In this document: piece after piece, positions 35,275 to 43,343 of the stretch
How the letters are laid out: each line of letters begins with the position of its first letter
How positions within the stretch are numbered: position 1 is the stretch's first letter
Source: an uncultured Sulfitobacter sp.
GTDB taxonomy: Bacteria > Pseudomonadota > Alphaproteobacteria > Rhodobacterales > Rhodobacteraceae
Length of the DNA: 64,000 nucleotides
Direction of reading: 5' to 3'
Assembly (NCBI RefSeq): GCF_947500075.1
Contig: NZ_CANMQS010000002.1
Location: 1 to 64,000, forward strand
Program-made: the position numbers and the translations under genes
Notes under the pieces: model-generated
Databases searched by the model: none
The model's input: the letters and a program-made list of their open reading frames with translations, nothing else
What the model was told of the DNA's origin: nothing

Positions 35275-36743
35275 GCAAGACAGCAGCAATCATAGGCGGC
35301 GGCGTGATTGGCGGCGGTTGGGCGGCAAGGTTCCTGCTCAATGGTTGGGACGTGCGGGTCTATGATCCGGACCCGGAAGCCGAGCGCAAGATTGGGGAAG
35401 TGCTGGGCAATGCGCGCCGGTCCCTGCCGGGGCTGACGGATGTGGCGTTGCCCGGCGAGGGGGCGTTGTCCTTTCACGGGAGCATTGCCGAGGCGGTGCA
35501 GGGTGCTGCATGGATACAGGAGAGCGTGCCGGAAAGGCTGGAGATCAAACACGCGACCTTTGCGGAGGTGCAGGCGGCATGCGCGCCGGATGCGGTGATT
35601 GGGTCGTCGACCTCGGGGTTCAAACCGTCAGAGTTGCAGCAGGGCGCGGCACGGCCCGGTCAGATCATGGTCGCCCATCCGTTCAACCCGGTCTATCTGC
35701 TGCCGCTGATTGAACTGGTGCCGGGGGATGTGGGGGATGCGGCGCTCATTGAGCGCGCCAAGGCGACGCTCGCTTCGCTGGGGATGCACGCGCTGCATTT
35801 GAAGAAGGAAATTGACGCCCATGTGGCGGACAGGTTCCTTGAAGCCGTCTGGCGCGAGGCGCTGTGGCTGGTCAAGGACGGCATCGCCACGACGGAGGAG
35901 ATTGACGACGCGATCCGCTATGGCTTTGGCATCCGCTGGGCGCAGATGGGCCTGTTTGAGACCTACCGCGTGGCGGGGGGCGAGGCGGGCATGAAGCATT
36001 TCATGGCGCAGTTTGGTCCTGCGTTGAAATGGCCCTGGACCAAGCTGATGGATGTGCCGGAGTTCACCGACGAATTGGTCGATCTGATCGCGGGGCAGTC
36101 GGATGCCCAATCCGGGCACCATTCGATCCGGGAATTGGAGCGCATCCGCGACAACAATCTGGTGGCGATGATGCGCAGCTTAAAGGCGCAGAACTGGGGT
36201 GCGGGGGCACTGATCGCGGCGCAGGAGGCCGCGTTGAAACAGGGCGGGCCGATGGGCGCGGTGGCGGCGGATGTGCCAGCGGACCGGCCGGTGGTGACGG
36301 CGCAGCGCGTGGTGCCGCTGGATTGGACCGATTACAACGGCCATATGACCGAGAGCCGCTATCTGCACGCCTTTGCCGATGCGACGGATCGGTTCATGGA
36401 GATGATCGGCTGTGATGCGGAATATATCTCCTCGGGGGGGAGTTATTTCACGGCGGAGACCCATATCCGGCATCTGGATGAGGTGCATGCGGGGGCACAG
36501 ATCGAGATCACCACGCAGGTCATTCTGGGGGCGGGCAAGAAAATGCACCTCTGGCATGAGATGCGCGAAGGGGATCGGTTGCTGGCCACGGGGGAGCATT
36601 TCCTCCTGCATGTGAGTCTGGAGACCCGCAAGCCCAGCGTGCCGGGACCGGCGGTGGAAGCGGCGCTGGTGCGGATTGCGGAAGGTCATGCGGCGTTGCC
36701 CAAACCCGAAGGCGCGGGGGCGGCGATCCGGCAGCCGGGATGA
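35271..36743 (+). CDS. lcdH: L-carnitine dehydrogenase fused to a hotdog thioesterase
   Basis: This is a 490-residue two-domain protein. Residues 1-320 are a 3-hydroxyacyl-CoA-dehydrogenase-type NAD enzyme (AAIIGGGVIGGGWAARF, then VAHPFNPVYLLPLIELVPG). Residues 335-480 are a 4HBT hotdog thioesterase (LDWTDYNGHMTESRYLH). In Pseudomonas the CdhA dehydrogenase and CdhB betainyl-CoA thioesterase are separate; here they are joined, as known in some rhizobia. Together with the BKACE protein it would convert carnitine to glycine betaine. Start and stop both overlap neighbours (ATGA), a coupled operon. Confidence 0.9.
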   Translation: MSKTAAIIGGGVIGGGWAARFLLNGWDVRVYDPDPEAERKIGEVLGNARRSLPGLTDVALPGEGALSFHGSIAEAVQGAAWIQESVPERLEIKHATFAEVQAACAPDAVIGSSTSGFKPSELQQGAARPGQIMVAHPFNPVYLLPLIELVPGDVGDAALIERAKATLASLGMHALHLKKEIDAHVADRFLEAVWREALWLVKDGIATTEEIDDAIRYGFGIRWAQMGLFETYRVAGGEAGMKHFMAQFGPALKWPWTKLMDVPEFTDELVDLIAGQSDAQSGHHSIRELERIRDNNLVAMMRSLKAQNWGAGALIAAQEAALKQGGPMGAVAADVPADRPVVTAQRVVPLDWTDYNGHMTESRYLHAFADATDRFMEMIGCDAEYISSGGSYFTAETHIRHLDEVHAGAQIEITTQVILGAGKKMHLWHEMREGDRLLATGEHFLLHVSLETRKPSVPGPAVEAALVRIAEGHAALPKPEGAGAAIRQPG

Positions 36744-37489
36744 GCGGGCGGGTTTTGATCACCGCAGGGGCGTCCGGCATCGGGCGCGCCATGGCAGAGG
36801 GGTTTGCCGCTGAGGGGTATGACATCTGGGTGACGGATGTGGATGCTGCGGCTTTGGCGGGCTGTCCCGAAGGGTGGCAGTGTCGTGAGGTCAATGCCAC
36901 CGACGAGGCGGCGATGGCAGCGCTATGCGCCGAGATGGGGCGCCTGGACGTGCTCTGTGCCAATGCGGGCATCGCAGGGCCGACGGCGCTGGTGGAGGAT
37001 GTGGCGCTGGCCGATTGGCGCGCCTGTGTGAGTGTGAACCTTGAGGGTGCGTTTCTGGCCGCGAAACACGCCGCACCGCTGATGAAAGCGGCCGGGGCGG
37101 GGTCGATCGTGCTGACATCCTCAACGGCGGGCCTCTACGGCTATCCCAACCGCGCGCCCTATGCGGCGGCGAAATGGGCGATCATCGGGTTGATGAAGAC
37201 ATTGGCGATGGAGTTGGGGCCGTTTGGCGTGCGCGCCAATGCGATCTGTCCCGGCGCGGTCGAAGGGCCGCGCATGGAGGGCGTGCTGGCGCGGGAAGCG
37301 GCGGCCAAAGGCATGACGCGCGATCAGGTCTATGACGGCTATGCGGCGGGCACCTCCCTGCGGTCCTTTGTCGAGGCGCGGGACATTGCGGAGATGGCGG
37401 TGTTTCTGGGATCTGACCGCGCGCGGATGGTGTCGGGGCAGGTGATTGCGGTGGATGGGCATACGGAGAACCCTGATCCGAAGGTATGA
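36740..37489 (+). CDS. Short-chain dehydrogenase/reductase
   Basis: This 249-residue classical SDR has a TAGASGIGRAM cofactor motif, NAG in CANAGIAG, catalytic Ser in LTSSTAG, and Tyr-Lys in YAAAKWA. It is the last gene of the carnitine operon, coupled to the dehydrogenase by a four-base overlap. Many SDRs act on hydroxy acids or aldehydes, and here a carnitine or 3-hydroxybutyrate-like product is plausible but not shown. No membrane segment or signal is seen. Confidence 0.88.
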   Translation: MSGRVLITAGASGIGRAMAEGFAAEGYDIWVTDVDAAALAGCPEGWQCREVNATDEAAMAALCAEMGRLDVLCANAGIAGPTALVEDVALADWRACVSVNLEGAFLAAKHAAPLMKAAGAGSIVLTSSTAGLYGYPNRAPYAAAKWAIIGLMKTLAMELGPFGVRANAICPGAVEGPRMEGVLAREAAAKGMTRDQVYDGYAAGTSLRSFVEARDIAEMAVFLGSDRARMVSGQVIAVDGHTENPDPKV

Positions 37490-37719
37490 GTCTGTGGTGG
37501 GCTGAGGCGGGAGCTTCGGGTTCACCCATCCGAAAGACCTTTCGGACCAGACCCACCGTCGCCTGATCCCTTGCGTGCCAGAGCCCACCCCGCGCATCCA
37601 GAGAAATAGTCCGTATCCCCCAAGGGGGCCCCTCGGCGATTTCGCTGGACACGCGGGGCGTCCTCGGGCCAGCAGGGCACAGGCGACGGTGGCTCCGATC
37701 CGAAAGGCAGTGCGGGAGG
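37490..37719. other. Gap between SDR and EamA genes
   Basis: No gene is seen. A small dyad, CCGAAAG at 37530-37536 and CTTTCGG at 37539-37545, lies 41 bases after the SDR stop and could help end the carnitine message; no T tract follows. Confidence 0.4.
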
Positions 37720-38628
37720 ATGATGGTGGGACTTTGGATACCGATAACGCTGGCGGCGGCGGCGTTTCAGACCGTGCGGTTCATGTTGCAGAAGGTGATG
37801 GCGGCGCAGACGCTCTCGGCGGCGGGGGCGACGTTTTCGCGGTTTCTTTATTCGCTGCCGTTCATCTGGGTCTTGCTGGCGGGATATGTCGGGCTGCGCG
37901 GGACGGGACTGCCGGAGATCGGGCCGGGGTTCTGGACCTTCGGGGTGATCGGGGCCACGGCGCAGATCTGCGCGACTGTTTGTGTGGTGCTGCTGTTCAA
38001 GGAGCGCAACTTTGCCGTTGGCATCACTTTCAAGAAGACCGAAGTGATCCAGACGGCGTTGGTGGGTTGGATCGTGCTGGGCGAAGGGGTGACGCCGCTG
38101 GGTTTGCTGGCGATTGCCCTGGGCGGTGTCGCACTGCTCCTGTTGTCGGGCGGCAAGGAGACGGGCGGGATCAAGCTGCGCCATCTGGGCAACCGGGCGG
38201 CGGGGCTTGGGATCGCTTCGGGTGTGTTGTTTGCCTTTTCTGCTGTCAGCTACCGCGCGGCATCGCTGGCGGTGCTGAGCGATGATCCGTTGATGCGCGC
38301 CAGTGTGACGCTGGCGGCGGTGGTGGCGATGCAGACGGTGATCATGGTGGTCTGGCTGAGCCTGCGCGAGCCGGGCCAGATTGCCGCCGTCTGGGGCGCG
38401 CGAAAGGTGGCATTGTGGATCGGGTTGACGTCGATGGGCGGATCGCTGTGTTGGTTCATTGCGTTTACCTTGCAGAACGCGGCTTATGTCAAGGCGCTGG
38501 GGCAGGTGGAGCTGATCCTGAGCATCGCTGCCAGCATGTTGTTTTTCAAAGAGAAGATAAGCGGTCGGGAATGGATCGGGATGGCGGTCCTGATGGCGTC
38601 CATCCTGATGCTGGTGATGGTGATCTGA
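37720..38628 (+). CDS. EamA/DMT-family transporter
   Basis: This is a 302-residue membrane protein with about ten segments and two EamA repeats (CVVLLFKERNFAVGITFKKTEVIQ in the first, LFFKEKISGREWIGMAVL at the end of the second). It is a drug/metabolite transporter superfamily member of unknown substrate. ATG codons at 37720 and 37723 and a GTG at 37726 compete; GGGAGG just ahead favours the later ones. It is convergent with the NUDIX gene, and the gap holds the second double-hairpin repeat. Confidence 0.83.
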   Translation: MMVGLWIPITLAAAAFQTVRFMLQKVMAAQTLSAAGATFSRFLYSLPFIWVLLAGYVGLRGTGLPEIGPGFWTFGVIGATAQICATVCVVLLFKERNFAVGITFKKTEVIQTALVGWIVLGEGVTPLGLLAIALGGVALLLLSGGKETGGIKLRHLGNRAAGLGIASGVLFAFSAVSYRAASLAVLSDDPLMRASVTLAAVVAMQTVIMVVWLSLREPGQIAAVWGARKVALWIGLTSMGGSLCWFIAFTLQNAAYVKALGQVELILSIAASMLFFKEKISGREWIGMAVLMASILMLVMVI

Positions 38629-38651
38629 GCGCTTTGCCGTGTGGTGGGGGA

Positions 38652-38695
38652 CGATTTCCTTGAAAGAAATCGGTCGGAATGTTTGAAACATTCCG
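38652..38695 (-). repeat. Double-hairpin repeat, copy 2 (after NUDIX gene, minus strand)
   Basis: Read on the minus strand, the first dyad (38695-38675) has arms CGGAATGTTT and AAACATTCCG, and the second (38672-38652) has arms CGATTTCTTT and AAGGAAATCG. Relative to copy 1, AC/GT has become TG/CA in the first stem and T-A/A-T is exchanged in the second, so pairing is kept. A G-U pair forms only on the minus strand, which fits minus-strand function 21 bases after the NUDIX stop. Confidence 0.85.
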
Positions 38696-38715
38696 ATGGG
38701 TGTCGCGGGCGGTGG

Positions 38716-39456
38716 TCAGTCTTCCATCGGGCGGCCATGCAGGCGCATGAAGAGGCTTTCCTCATCATTGTTGCGGAAGTAGGGGACGGAAGTAGGCGGG
38801 GTCAGATCCTGCGCGCGCGCCTGGACCTCGGCCAGCACCACCTGGGTGATGAAGGGCATGTCGAAAGTGCGGATCTCCGACAGCGGGATCCATTGCAGAT
38901 GCGACAGCTCATCACTGGCGGCATCGAAATCATCGGGGTCCGTGGTCAGCGCATCGGCGTCCACCAGAAAGAACCGCGCGTCAAACCGCCGGGGGCGGCC
39001 CGGAGGGGTCAGCGCGCGGAACACAAATTGCAGGGCATCGGCGGCGGGCAGGTGGCCGGTGGCGGCGAATGTGGTCCAGTCGGGCGGCGGCGGGCTGTGC
39101 CATGTGCCGGGCGCGCCGAGGATCTGGCCGGTTTCCTCCCATAACTCCCGAATGGCGGCGACGGTGATGGCGTGGGCAAGGGTGGCATCCGCTTCCTCCG
39201 ACAGGCGCTGGGCGCAGATGTCGGGCACAGGCGTGGCCAGCGGGACAGCCGCATCGCCCGCATCGACCGCGCCGCCGGGGAAGACGAACTTGTTGGGCAT
39301 GAACGCGGCCTGCGCGCCGCGCTGTCCCATCAGGATACGCGGCGCGGTAAAGCGGTCGCGCAGGACGATCACGGTGGCCGCATTGCGGATCTGGGTCTTG
39401 TCGATTTCAGCCAAATTGCGGTCTTTCGGTTGCCGCGCGTCAGCTGGACCGGCCAA
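38716..39456 (-). CDS. NUDIX hydrolase
   Basis: This 246-residue Nudix-fold pyrophosphatase has an interrupted Nudix box: FVFPGGAVDAGD is followed only about 30 residues later by AAIRELWEETGQI. NUDT19/NUDT7-type enzymes, which act on CoA or its derivatives, also have long insertions here. The start is a TTG at 39456 that overlaps the DUF983 stop by 17 bases; a second TTG at 39414 is an alternative. The substrate is not known. Confidence 0.85.
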   Translation of the reverse strand: MAGPADARQPKDRNLAEIDKTQIRNAATVIVLRDRFTAPRILMGQRGAQAAFMPNKFVFPGGAVDAGDAAVPLATPVPDICAQRLSEEADATLAHAITVAAIRELWEETGQILGAPGTWHSPPPPDWTTFAATGHLPAADALQFVFRALTPPGRPRRFDARFFLVDADALTTDPDDFDAASDELSHLQWIPLSEIRTFDMPFITQVVLAEVQARAQDLTPPTSVPYFRNNDEESLFMRLHGRPMED

Positions 39457-39862
39457 ACCCGCCCATCTCCCGCGCCCATTGGAAGCCGATCATCGCCCCC
39501 TTCAGTCGTGGCAGAAGGTAGAGCGACAGGCCGACGCAGCCAACCGTAAAAATGGTGAACAGCGTCAGCGGCTCTGGGCGCCATGTGACAAAGACCAGAT
39601 GCAGCAGTGGCGCCATCAGGTGGCCCACGATCAGAATGGTCAGATAGGCAGGCCCGTCATCGGCCCGGTGGTGGTGAAATTCCTGACGGCAGACCGTGCA
39701 GTCGTGGTTCACCTTCAGGTAGCCTTTCAGCAAGGGGCCTGATCCGCAACTGGGGCATTTGCCACGCCAGCCGCGCAGCATCGCAGGCCAGCGGGGCCGT
39801 TCGGCGGCATCGCTGTGCTCAAGGGTGGCAGTGTCTGCTTGGGTGGCGCGCTGGTTCATCAT
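39440..39862 (-). CDS. DUF983-family membrane protein
   Basis: This is a 140-residue protein of the DUF983 family. It begins with a zinc-ribbon-like region (GKCPSCGSGPLLKGYLKVNHDCTVC) and ends with two membrane helices (YLTILIVGHLMAPLLHLVFV and FTIFTVGCVGLSLYLLP). The function is unknown. The start MMNQRA follows GGAAGGA; a seven-codon longer form is possible. Its 3' end overlaps the NUDIX gene. Confidence 0.83.
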   Translation of the reverse strand: MMNQRATQADTATLEHSDAAERPRWPAMLRGWRGKCPSCGSGPLLKGYLKVNHDCTVCRQEFHHHRADDGPAYLTILIVGHLMAPLLHLVFVTWRPEPLTLFTIFTVGCVGLSLYLLPRLKGAMIGFQWAREMGGFGRSS

Positions 39863-40055
39863 GGGTCCTTCCGCTGGTCCCATATGGGCGATCCGGCGCT
39901 TTTATGGAAGGGGCGGCGGGCCAGTTGCGGCGCGATGTCGCAAAAAATGGCCTGCGGGCGAAAAAAACTGCGACGGAAAGCAGCAACTGCACCGTTTGAA
40001 GGATATGGCGGCCCGGAAAGGGGCGCTCATCTGAACTGAAAACGGAGAGTACAAG

Positions 40056-40595
40056 ATGAAACGCAAGGCAATCGTACAGGTGATGGCGCTGAGTGGGCTG
40101 ATCGCTGCTGGTGCTGTCGCGGCAGAGGCGCGCGGCAAGGACCCTGCGGCACTGTTTGAGGCAATGGATACGGACAAGAACGGATCGGTCACGGTCGAGG
40201 AGTTGCAGGCCCATGCGGCCGCGCGCTTTGCGGATGCGGATGCGGATGGCGACGGCTTCCTGACGCCGGATGAGATGCGCAGCGCCCGCGCCGCACGGCA
40301 CGGCAAGAACGGCACAGACCGGGCGGCCAAGATGCTGGAACGGCATGACACTGATGGCAACGGCATGCTCGACAAGGCGGAGCTGGAAGCGGCGGGCGAC
40401 AAGCGCAAGGACCGGCGCGGCGCGCGGATGATGAAGCGGCTGGATACCAACGCGGACGGCAAGCTTGATCTGGCAGAGATCACCGCCCGGCGCGATCCGG
40501 CGGACATGCTGGCGCGGCTGGATGCAGACGGCGACGGCGCATTGAGCGCGGAAGAGTTTGCCAAGGCGCGTCATGGAAAGCGGCGCGGCGAGTAA
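40056..40595 (+). CDS. Exported protein with five EF-hand calcium-binding loops
   Basis: This 179-residue protein has a signal peptide (about 1-25) and five calcium-binding loops: DTDKNGSVTVEE, DADADGDGFLTPDE, DTDGNGMLDKAE, DTNADGKLDLAE and DADGDGALSAEE. It probably acts as a periplasmic calcium sensor or buffer. It lies just upstream of an ECF sigma factor gene and could belong to the same system. A GC-rich hairpin follows the stop. Confidence 0.92.
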   Translation: MKRKAIVQVMALSGLIAAGAVAAEARGKDPAALFEAMDTDKNGSVTVEELQAHAAARFADADADGDGFLTPDEMRSARAARHGKNGTDRAAKMLERHDTDGNGMLDKAELEAAGDKRKDRRGARMMKRLDTNADGKLDLAEITARRDPADMLARLDADGDGALSAEEFAKARHGKRRGE

Positions 40596-40604
40596 CGCTG
40601 TGGG

Positions 40605-40631
40605 TCGGGCCCGCTTGTCTTGCGGGCCCGA
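40605..40631 (+). terminator. GC-rich hairpin between EF-hand and sigma factor genes
   Basis: TCGGGCCCGC (40605-40614) and GCGGGCCCGA (40622-40631) form a perfect ten-base stem with a seven-base loop. No T run follows, so it may only stabilise or attenuate the message between the EF-hand gene and the sigma factor gene. Confidence 0.65.
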
Positions 40632-40650
40632 TCCCGACAAAGGTAGCTTG

Positions 40651-41241
40651 ATGGACGCGCGCCTTTCAGATCAGGCGGATCGGGATGCAGATGCCGATTT
40701 GCTCAGCCGCTACGCCGCCGGAGATGCCGCCGCGGCACGGCTGCTGGCGGCGCGTCTGACGCCCCGGCTTTATGCCTATGCCGTGCGCGTTCTGGCGGAT
40801 GAGGCCGCAGCGCAGGACGTGGTGCAGGAGGCGATGCTGCGGGTCTGGAAGATCGCGCCGGACTGGCGCGCCGGTGAGGCGCAGGTCAGCACATGGGCCT
40901 ACCGGGTGGTGGCGAACCTGTGCACGGATCTGCTGCGCAAGCAGCGGACGGTTGCGCTGGATGCGGTGGCCGAGCCGATTGATCCCGCGCCCACGGCCGA
41001 AGGGCGGATGCAGGATGCCGCACGGCTGGACGCTTTGCAGGCCGCCCTGTCCACATTGCCGGACCGGCAGCGGCAGGCGGTTGTGTTGCGCCACATTGAG
41101 GGGCTGTCCAACACCGAGATAGGTGGCATTCTGGGGGTGGGCGTTGAAGCGGTGGAGAGTTTGACGGCACGTGGGAAACGGGGGTTGACCACGGCATTGA
41201 GCGGCCAGCGGGCTGCATTGGGGTTTGAGGATGATGGATAA
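40651..41241 (+). CDS. ECF-type RNA polymerase sigma factor
   Basis: This is a 196-residue ECF sigma factor. Region 2 (YAYAVRVLADEAAAQDVVQEAMLRVWKIAPDW) and region 4 (LDALQAALSTLPDRQRQAVVLRHIEGLSNTEIGGILGVGVEAVESLTARGKRGL) are clear. The ATG at 40651 is preceded by AAAGG. It directs transcription of a stress regulon, probably including this locus. It overlaps the next gene, a likely anti-sigma partner, by about 11 bases. Confidence 0.93.
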   Translation: MDARLSDQADRDADADLLSRYAAGDAAAARLLAARLTPRLYAYAVRVLADEAAAQDVVQEAMLRVWKIAPDWRAGEAQVSTWAYRVVANLCTDLLRKQRTVALDAVAEPIDPAPTAEGRMQDAARLDALQAALSTLPDRQRQAVVLRHIEGLSNTEIGGILGVGVEAVESLTARGKRGLTTALSGQRAALGFEDDG

Positions 41242-41605
41242 AGATAAGGCAGATCAATCGCTTGATGCGCTTTTTGACGCGGCGCGGGCTGCACCCCCGA
41301 AAGTGCCGGATGCGCTGATGGCGGCGGTTGTGGCGGATGCGGCGGCACAGATGCCCGCACCGCGCGGGGGTGGGTCCTTGGTGCAGCGCGCCCTTGCGGC
41401 ACTGGGCGGCCTGCCGGCGCTTGGCGGCATGGTCACGGCCACCTGCGTGGGGTTCTGGCTGGGGCTGGCCCCGCCAGAGGGCCTGCCGGATGTGGGCGAA
41501 GCGATCTGGGCTTTGGGCACGGAAAACACAACGGAACTGGCCATGGTGGATGTCTATGACGGCGGCTGGATTTCCGGGATTGAGGAAGGATTTGAGGATG
41601 AGTGA
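41231..41605 (+). CDS. Small membrane protein, candidate anti-sigma factor
   Basis: This is a 124-residue protein with a cytoplasmic N-terminal helical part (SLDALFDAARAAPPKVPDALMAAVVADAAAQMP) and one membrane segment (residues 62-80, LGGMVTATCVGFWLGLA). Its start (41231 or 41234) overlaps the sigma factor stop, the usual place for an anti-sigma factor, though I recognise no standard anti-sigma domain. Homologs are sometimes misannotated as dihydroorotate dehydrogenase. The C-terminus is acidic (ISGIEEGFEDE). Confidence 0.7.
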   Translation: MMDKDKADQSLDALFDAARAAPPKVPDALMAAVVADAAAQMPAPRGGGSLVQRALAALGGLPALGGMVTATCVGFWLGLAPPEGLPDVGEAIWALGTENTTELAMVDVYDGGWISGIEEGFEDE

Positions 41606-42083
41606 AACGGTTGGAGCAAAGCCCCCCTCCCGGCGCTGGCGCTGGCTGCTGGGGGTGTCACTGGCGCTGAACCTCATGTTCATCGGTCTGGTGGCCGGGG
41701 CCGTCCTGCGCGGTGGCGGGCCGCATGGCGGTGGCAAACACGCCGCAGAGCTGCGCGGCTTTGGCGCGCCTTACTTGCGCGAACTGCCCCGTGCCGAACG
41801 CCGCGCCCTGTTCCGGGCCTTGCGCACAGGCGGCCATCTGCCCGACCGTGCGGCCCGTCGTGCAGCCTATGACACCATGGTGACGGCCCTGCGCACGCAA
41901 CCCTTCGAGCCGACGCAGGCCGAAACAATCCTGCGCCAATACGCAGGCGCCCTGGGCCGCGCGCAAGAGGCTGCGCAGGCCGAATGGCTGCGCCAGGTCA
42001 GCCAGATGAGCGAAGCAGACCGCGCCGCCTATGCCGACCGGCTGGAAGAGCGCATGCAGCGCAGGCCGCGCAAGGACCGCTGA
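41598..42083 (+). CDS. Periplasmic heavy-metal-sensor-like protein
   Basis: This is a 161-residue protein with one N-terminal membrane anchor (residues 15-37) and a helical periplasmic domain (LRELPRAERRALFRALR, then ALGRAQEAAQAEWLRQVSQMS). It resembles the periplasmic heavy-metal-sensor (CnrR/CpxP/Spy-like) family, whose members often control ECF sigma factors. Next to an ECF gene it is a natural signal-sensing partner. Its start overlaps the preceding gene by eight bases. Confidence 0.77.
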   Translation: MSETVGAKPPSRRWRWLLGVSLALNLMFIGLVAGAVLRGGGPHGGGKHAAELRGFGAPYLRELPRAERRALFRALRTGGHLPDRAARRAAYDTMVTALRTQPFEPTQAETILRQYAGALGRAQEAAQAEWLRQVSQMSEADRAAYADRLEERMQRRPRKDR

Positions 42084-42160
42084 AGCAGGCCGCGCCGGGG
42101 CGCTTGCCCCGCCTTGTCCCGCAGGGTATGCCGCCACGGGTGGCGACATGGGGATGGGTG

Positions 42161-42664
42161 ATGATCCAGTTTGAAGACGAGAATGAGGTTCTGGCCACCG
42201 TTGCCGCCTCTGCCGGGCGCCGGTTTCTGGGGCTTGTGTCGCTGGGGCTGCTGGGGGTTCTGCTGATCTACATCGCCCTCGTGCGCCCGCCTGAATTGGT
42301 CTGGCAGATGTTCCTGATCGCCGTGGGCGGCGCGTCCCTGTGGATCGCGGACGCAATGCGCCGCGCCACGGCCAGCCGGGTTGAACTGACCCCCAAGGGC
42401 CTGCGCGACGCCGACGGCACGGTGATCGCCGCCATTGAAGATATCCAGAGCATGGACCGCGGCTTTTTCGCGTTCAAACCCTCCAACGGGTTCTTGCTGA
42501 AACTGCACAGCGGCGCGGGCGACGGGCGGATCTGGCGACCCGGCCTGTGGTGGCGCATGGGGCGGCGGATTGGCATCGGGGGGATGACGCCGGGCAATCA
42601 GACCAAGTTCATGTCCGACGTGCTGGCAACCCTGATGGCGCAGCGGGAAAAGAACCCAGAGTAG
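42161..42664 (+). CDS. Two-helix membrane protein of unknown function
   Basis: This is a 167-residue protein with two membrane helices (residues about 23-42 and 47-64), followed by a cytoplasmic domain (RVELTPKGLRDADGTVIAAIEDIQSMDRGFFAFKPSNG) that looks like a PH-like or YcxB-type fold. I do not recognise a specific family. The ATG at 42161 is preceded by GGGATGGGTG without a strong ribosome site. A strong terminator follows 27 bases after the stop, closing the sigma operon. Confidence 0.7.
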   Translation: MIQFEDENEVLATVAASAGRRFLGLVSLGLLGVLLIYIALVRPPELVWQMFLIAVGGASLWIADAMRRATASRVELTPKGLRDADGTVIAAIEDIQSMDRGFFAFKPSNGFLLKLHSGAGDGRIWRPGLWWRMGRRIGIGGMTPGNQTKFMSDVLATLMAQREKNPE

Positions 42665-42691
42665 GACGCTTCCCCTTTGATCTGAAACGAC

Positions 42692-42721
42692 AAACCCCGC
42701 AGGCGCGAACCTGCGGGGTTT
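42692..42721. terminator. Bidirectional intrinsic terminator
   Basis: AAACCCCGCAGG (42692-42703) and CCTGCGGGGTTT (42710-42721) form a perfect 12-bp stem with a six-base loop, followed by GTTTTGTTTT. It separates the rightward membrane protein gene from the leftward TadE-like gene. Confidence 0.93.
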
Positions 42722-42770
42722 GTTTTGTTTTCAACACGGTTGTGCACCGCTGCGGTGATCCGGGATCAGA

Positions 42771-43343
42771 TCAGTTGCAGCTGTAGTAGCACACGCGCGG
42801 GGCGTAACGTGGACGGGTGAAAACGAAGTTCACGATCTCCCGCTCTTCCAGCCCGGTGTTGAAGGGCGGATCGAAGTTGGTCACGGTTTCCACGATGATG
42901 ATACGCTCTTCATCGACCATGTTGGGCAGGCGGTCATTCCAGTCTGACACCGTTGCATGGTCCAGTGCTGCGATATCGCCGCGTGTGACGGACCAGTCCT
43001 TGTAGAAACGGTCGCCGTCGGCATCGTATTTCACCTGGCTGATCCGCATGTTGGTCTGACCCTGGCTGGACGCCAGATATTCAAACATCTCATGCACACC
43101 GTCGATGTAGTCGTTGTCGATCGGCAGTGTCTCGCGAGAGACCGCATCGGCAATGGTGTAGGATGCCTTCTGGTGGATCCCGTACATCCGATAGGTATCG
43201 AAGATCGAGAAGAGCGCCAAGAAGGTCCAGAACATCATAGGCATGATGATCATGGCTTCGATCGCGATGGTCCCGTCCTCGCGGCGCAGGAAGTCACACC
43301 GCAGGGCGGCACGCAGCCGGTTTTTGATCATGAGCTGTTTCAT
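42771..43343 (-). CDS. TadE/TadG-family pseudopilin-like protein
   Basis: This 190-residue protein has the TadE-like pseudopilin start: basic cytoplasmic residues, then EDGTIAIEAMIIMPMMFWTFLALFSIFDTYRM with the Glu in the hydrophobic segment. The remainder is periplasmic or extracytoplasmic. It is the last of three tad-type genes and follows the second TadE-like gene with a one-base TGATG overlap. The role is assembly of Flp-type adhesive pili, but no tad secretion ATPase genes lie nearby. The C-terminal CYYSCN could form a disulfide. Confidence 0.82.
   Translation of the reverse strand: MKQLMIKNRLRAALRCDFLRREDGTIAIEAMIIMPMMFWTFLALFSIFDTYRMYGIHQKASYTIADAVSRETLPIDNDYIDGVHEMFEYLASSQGQTNMRISQVKYDADGDRFYKDWSVTRGDIAALDHATVSDWNDRLPNMVDEERIIIVETVTNFDPPFNTGLEEREIVNFVFTRPRYAPRVCYYSCN

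Noticed and set aside
37522..38691. Minus-strand open frame of 389 codons across the EamA gene
   Set aside because: His/Gln/Arg-rich shadow with no domain; the plus-strand EamA gene is a clear transporter.
40605..40631. Intrinsic terminator ahead of the sigma factor gene
   Set aside because: The stem is strong but no T run follows, so full termination is not supported; it is listed only as a hairpin.
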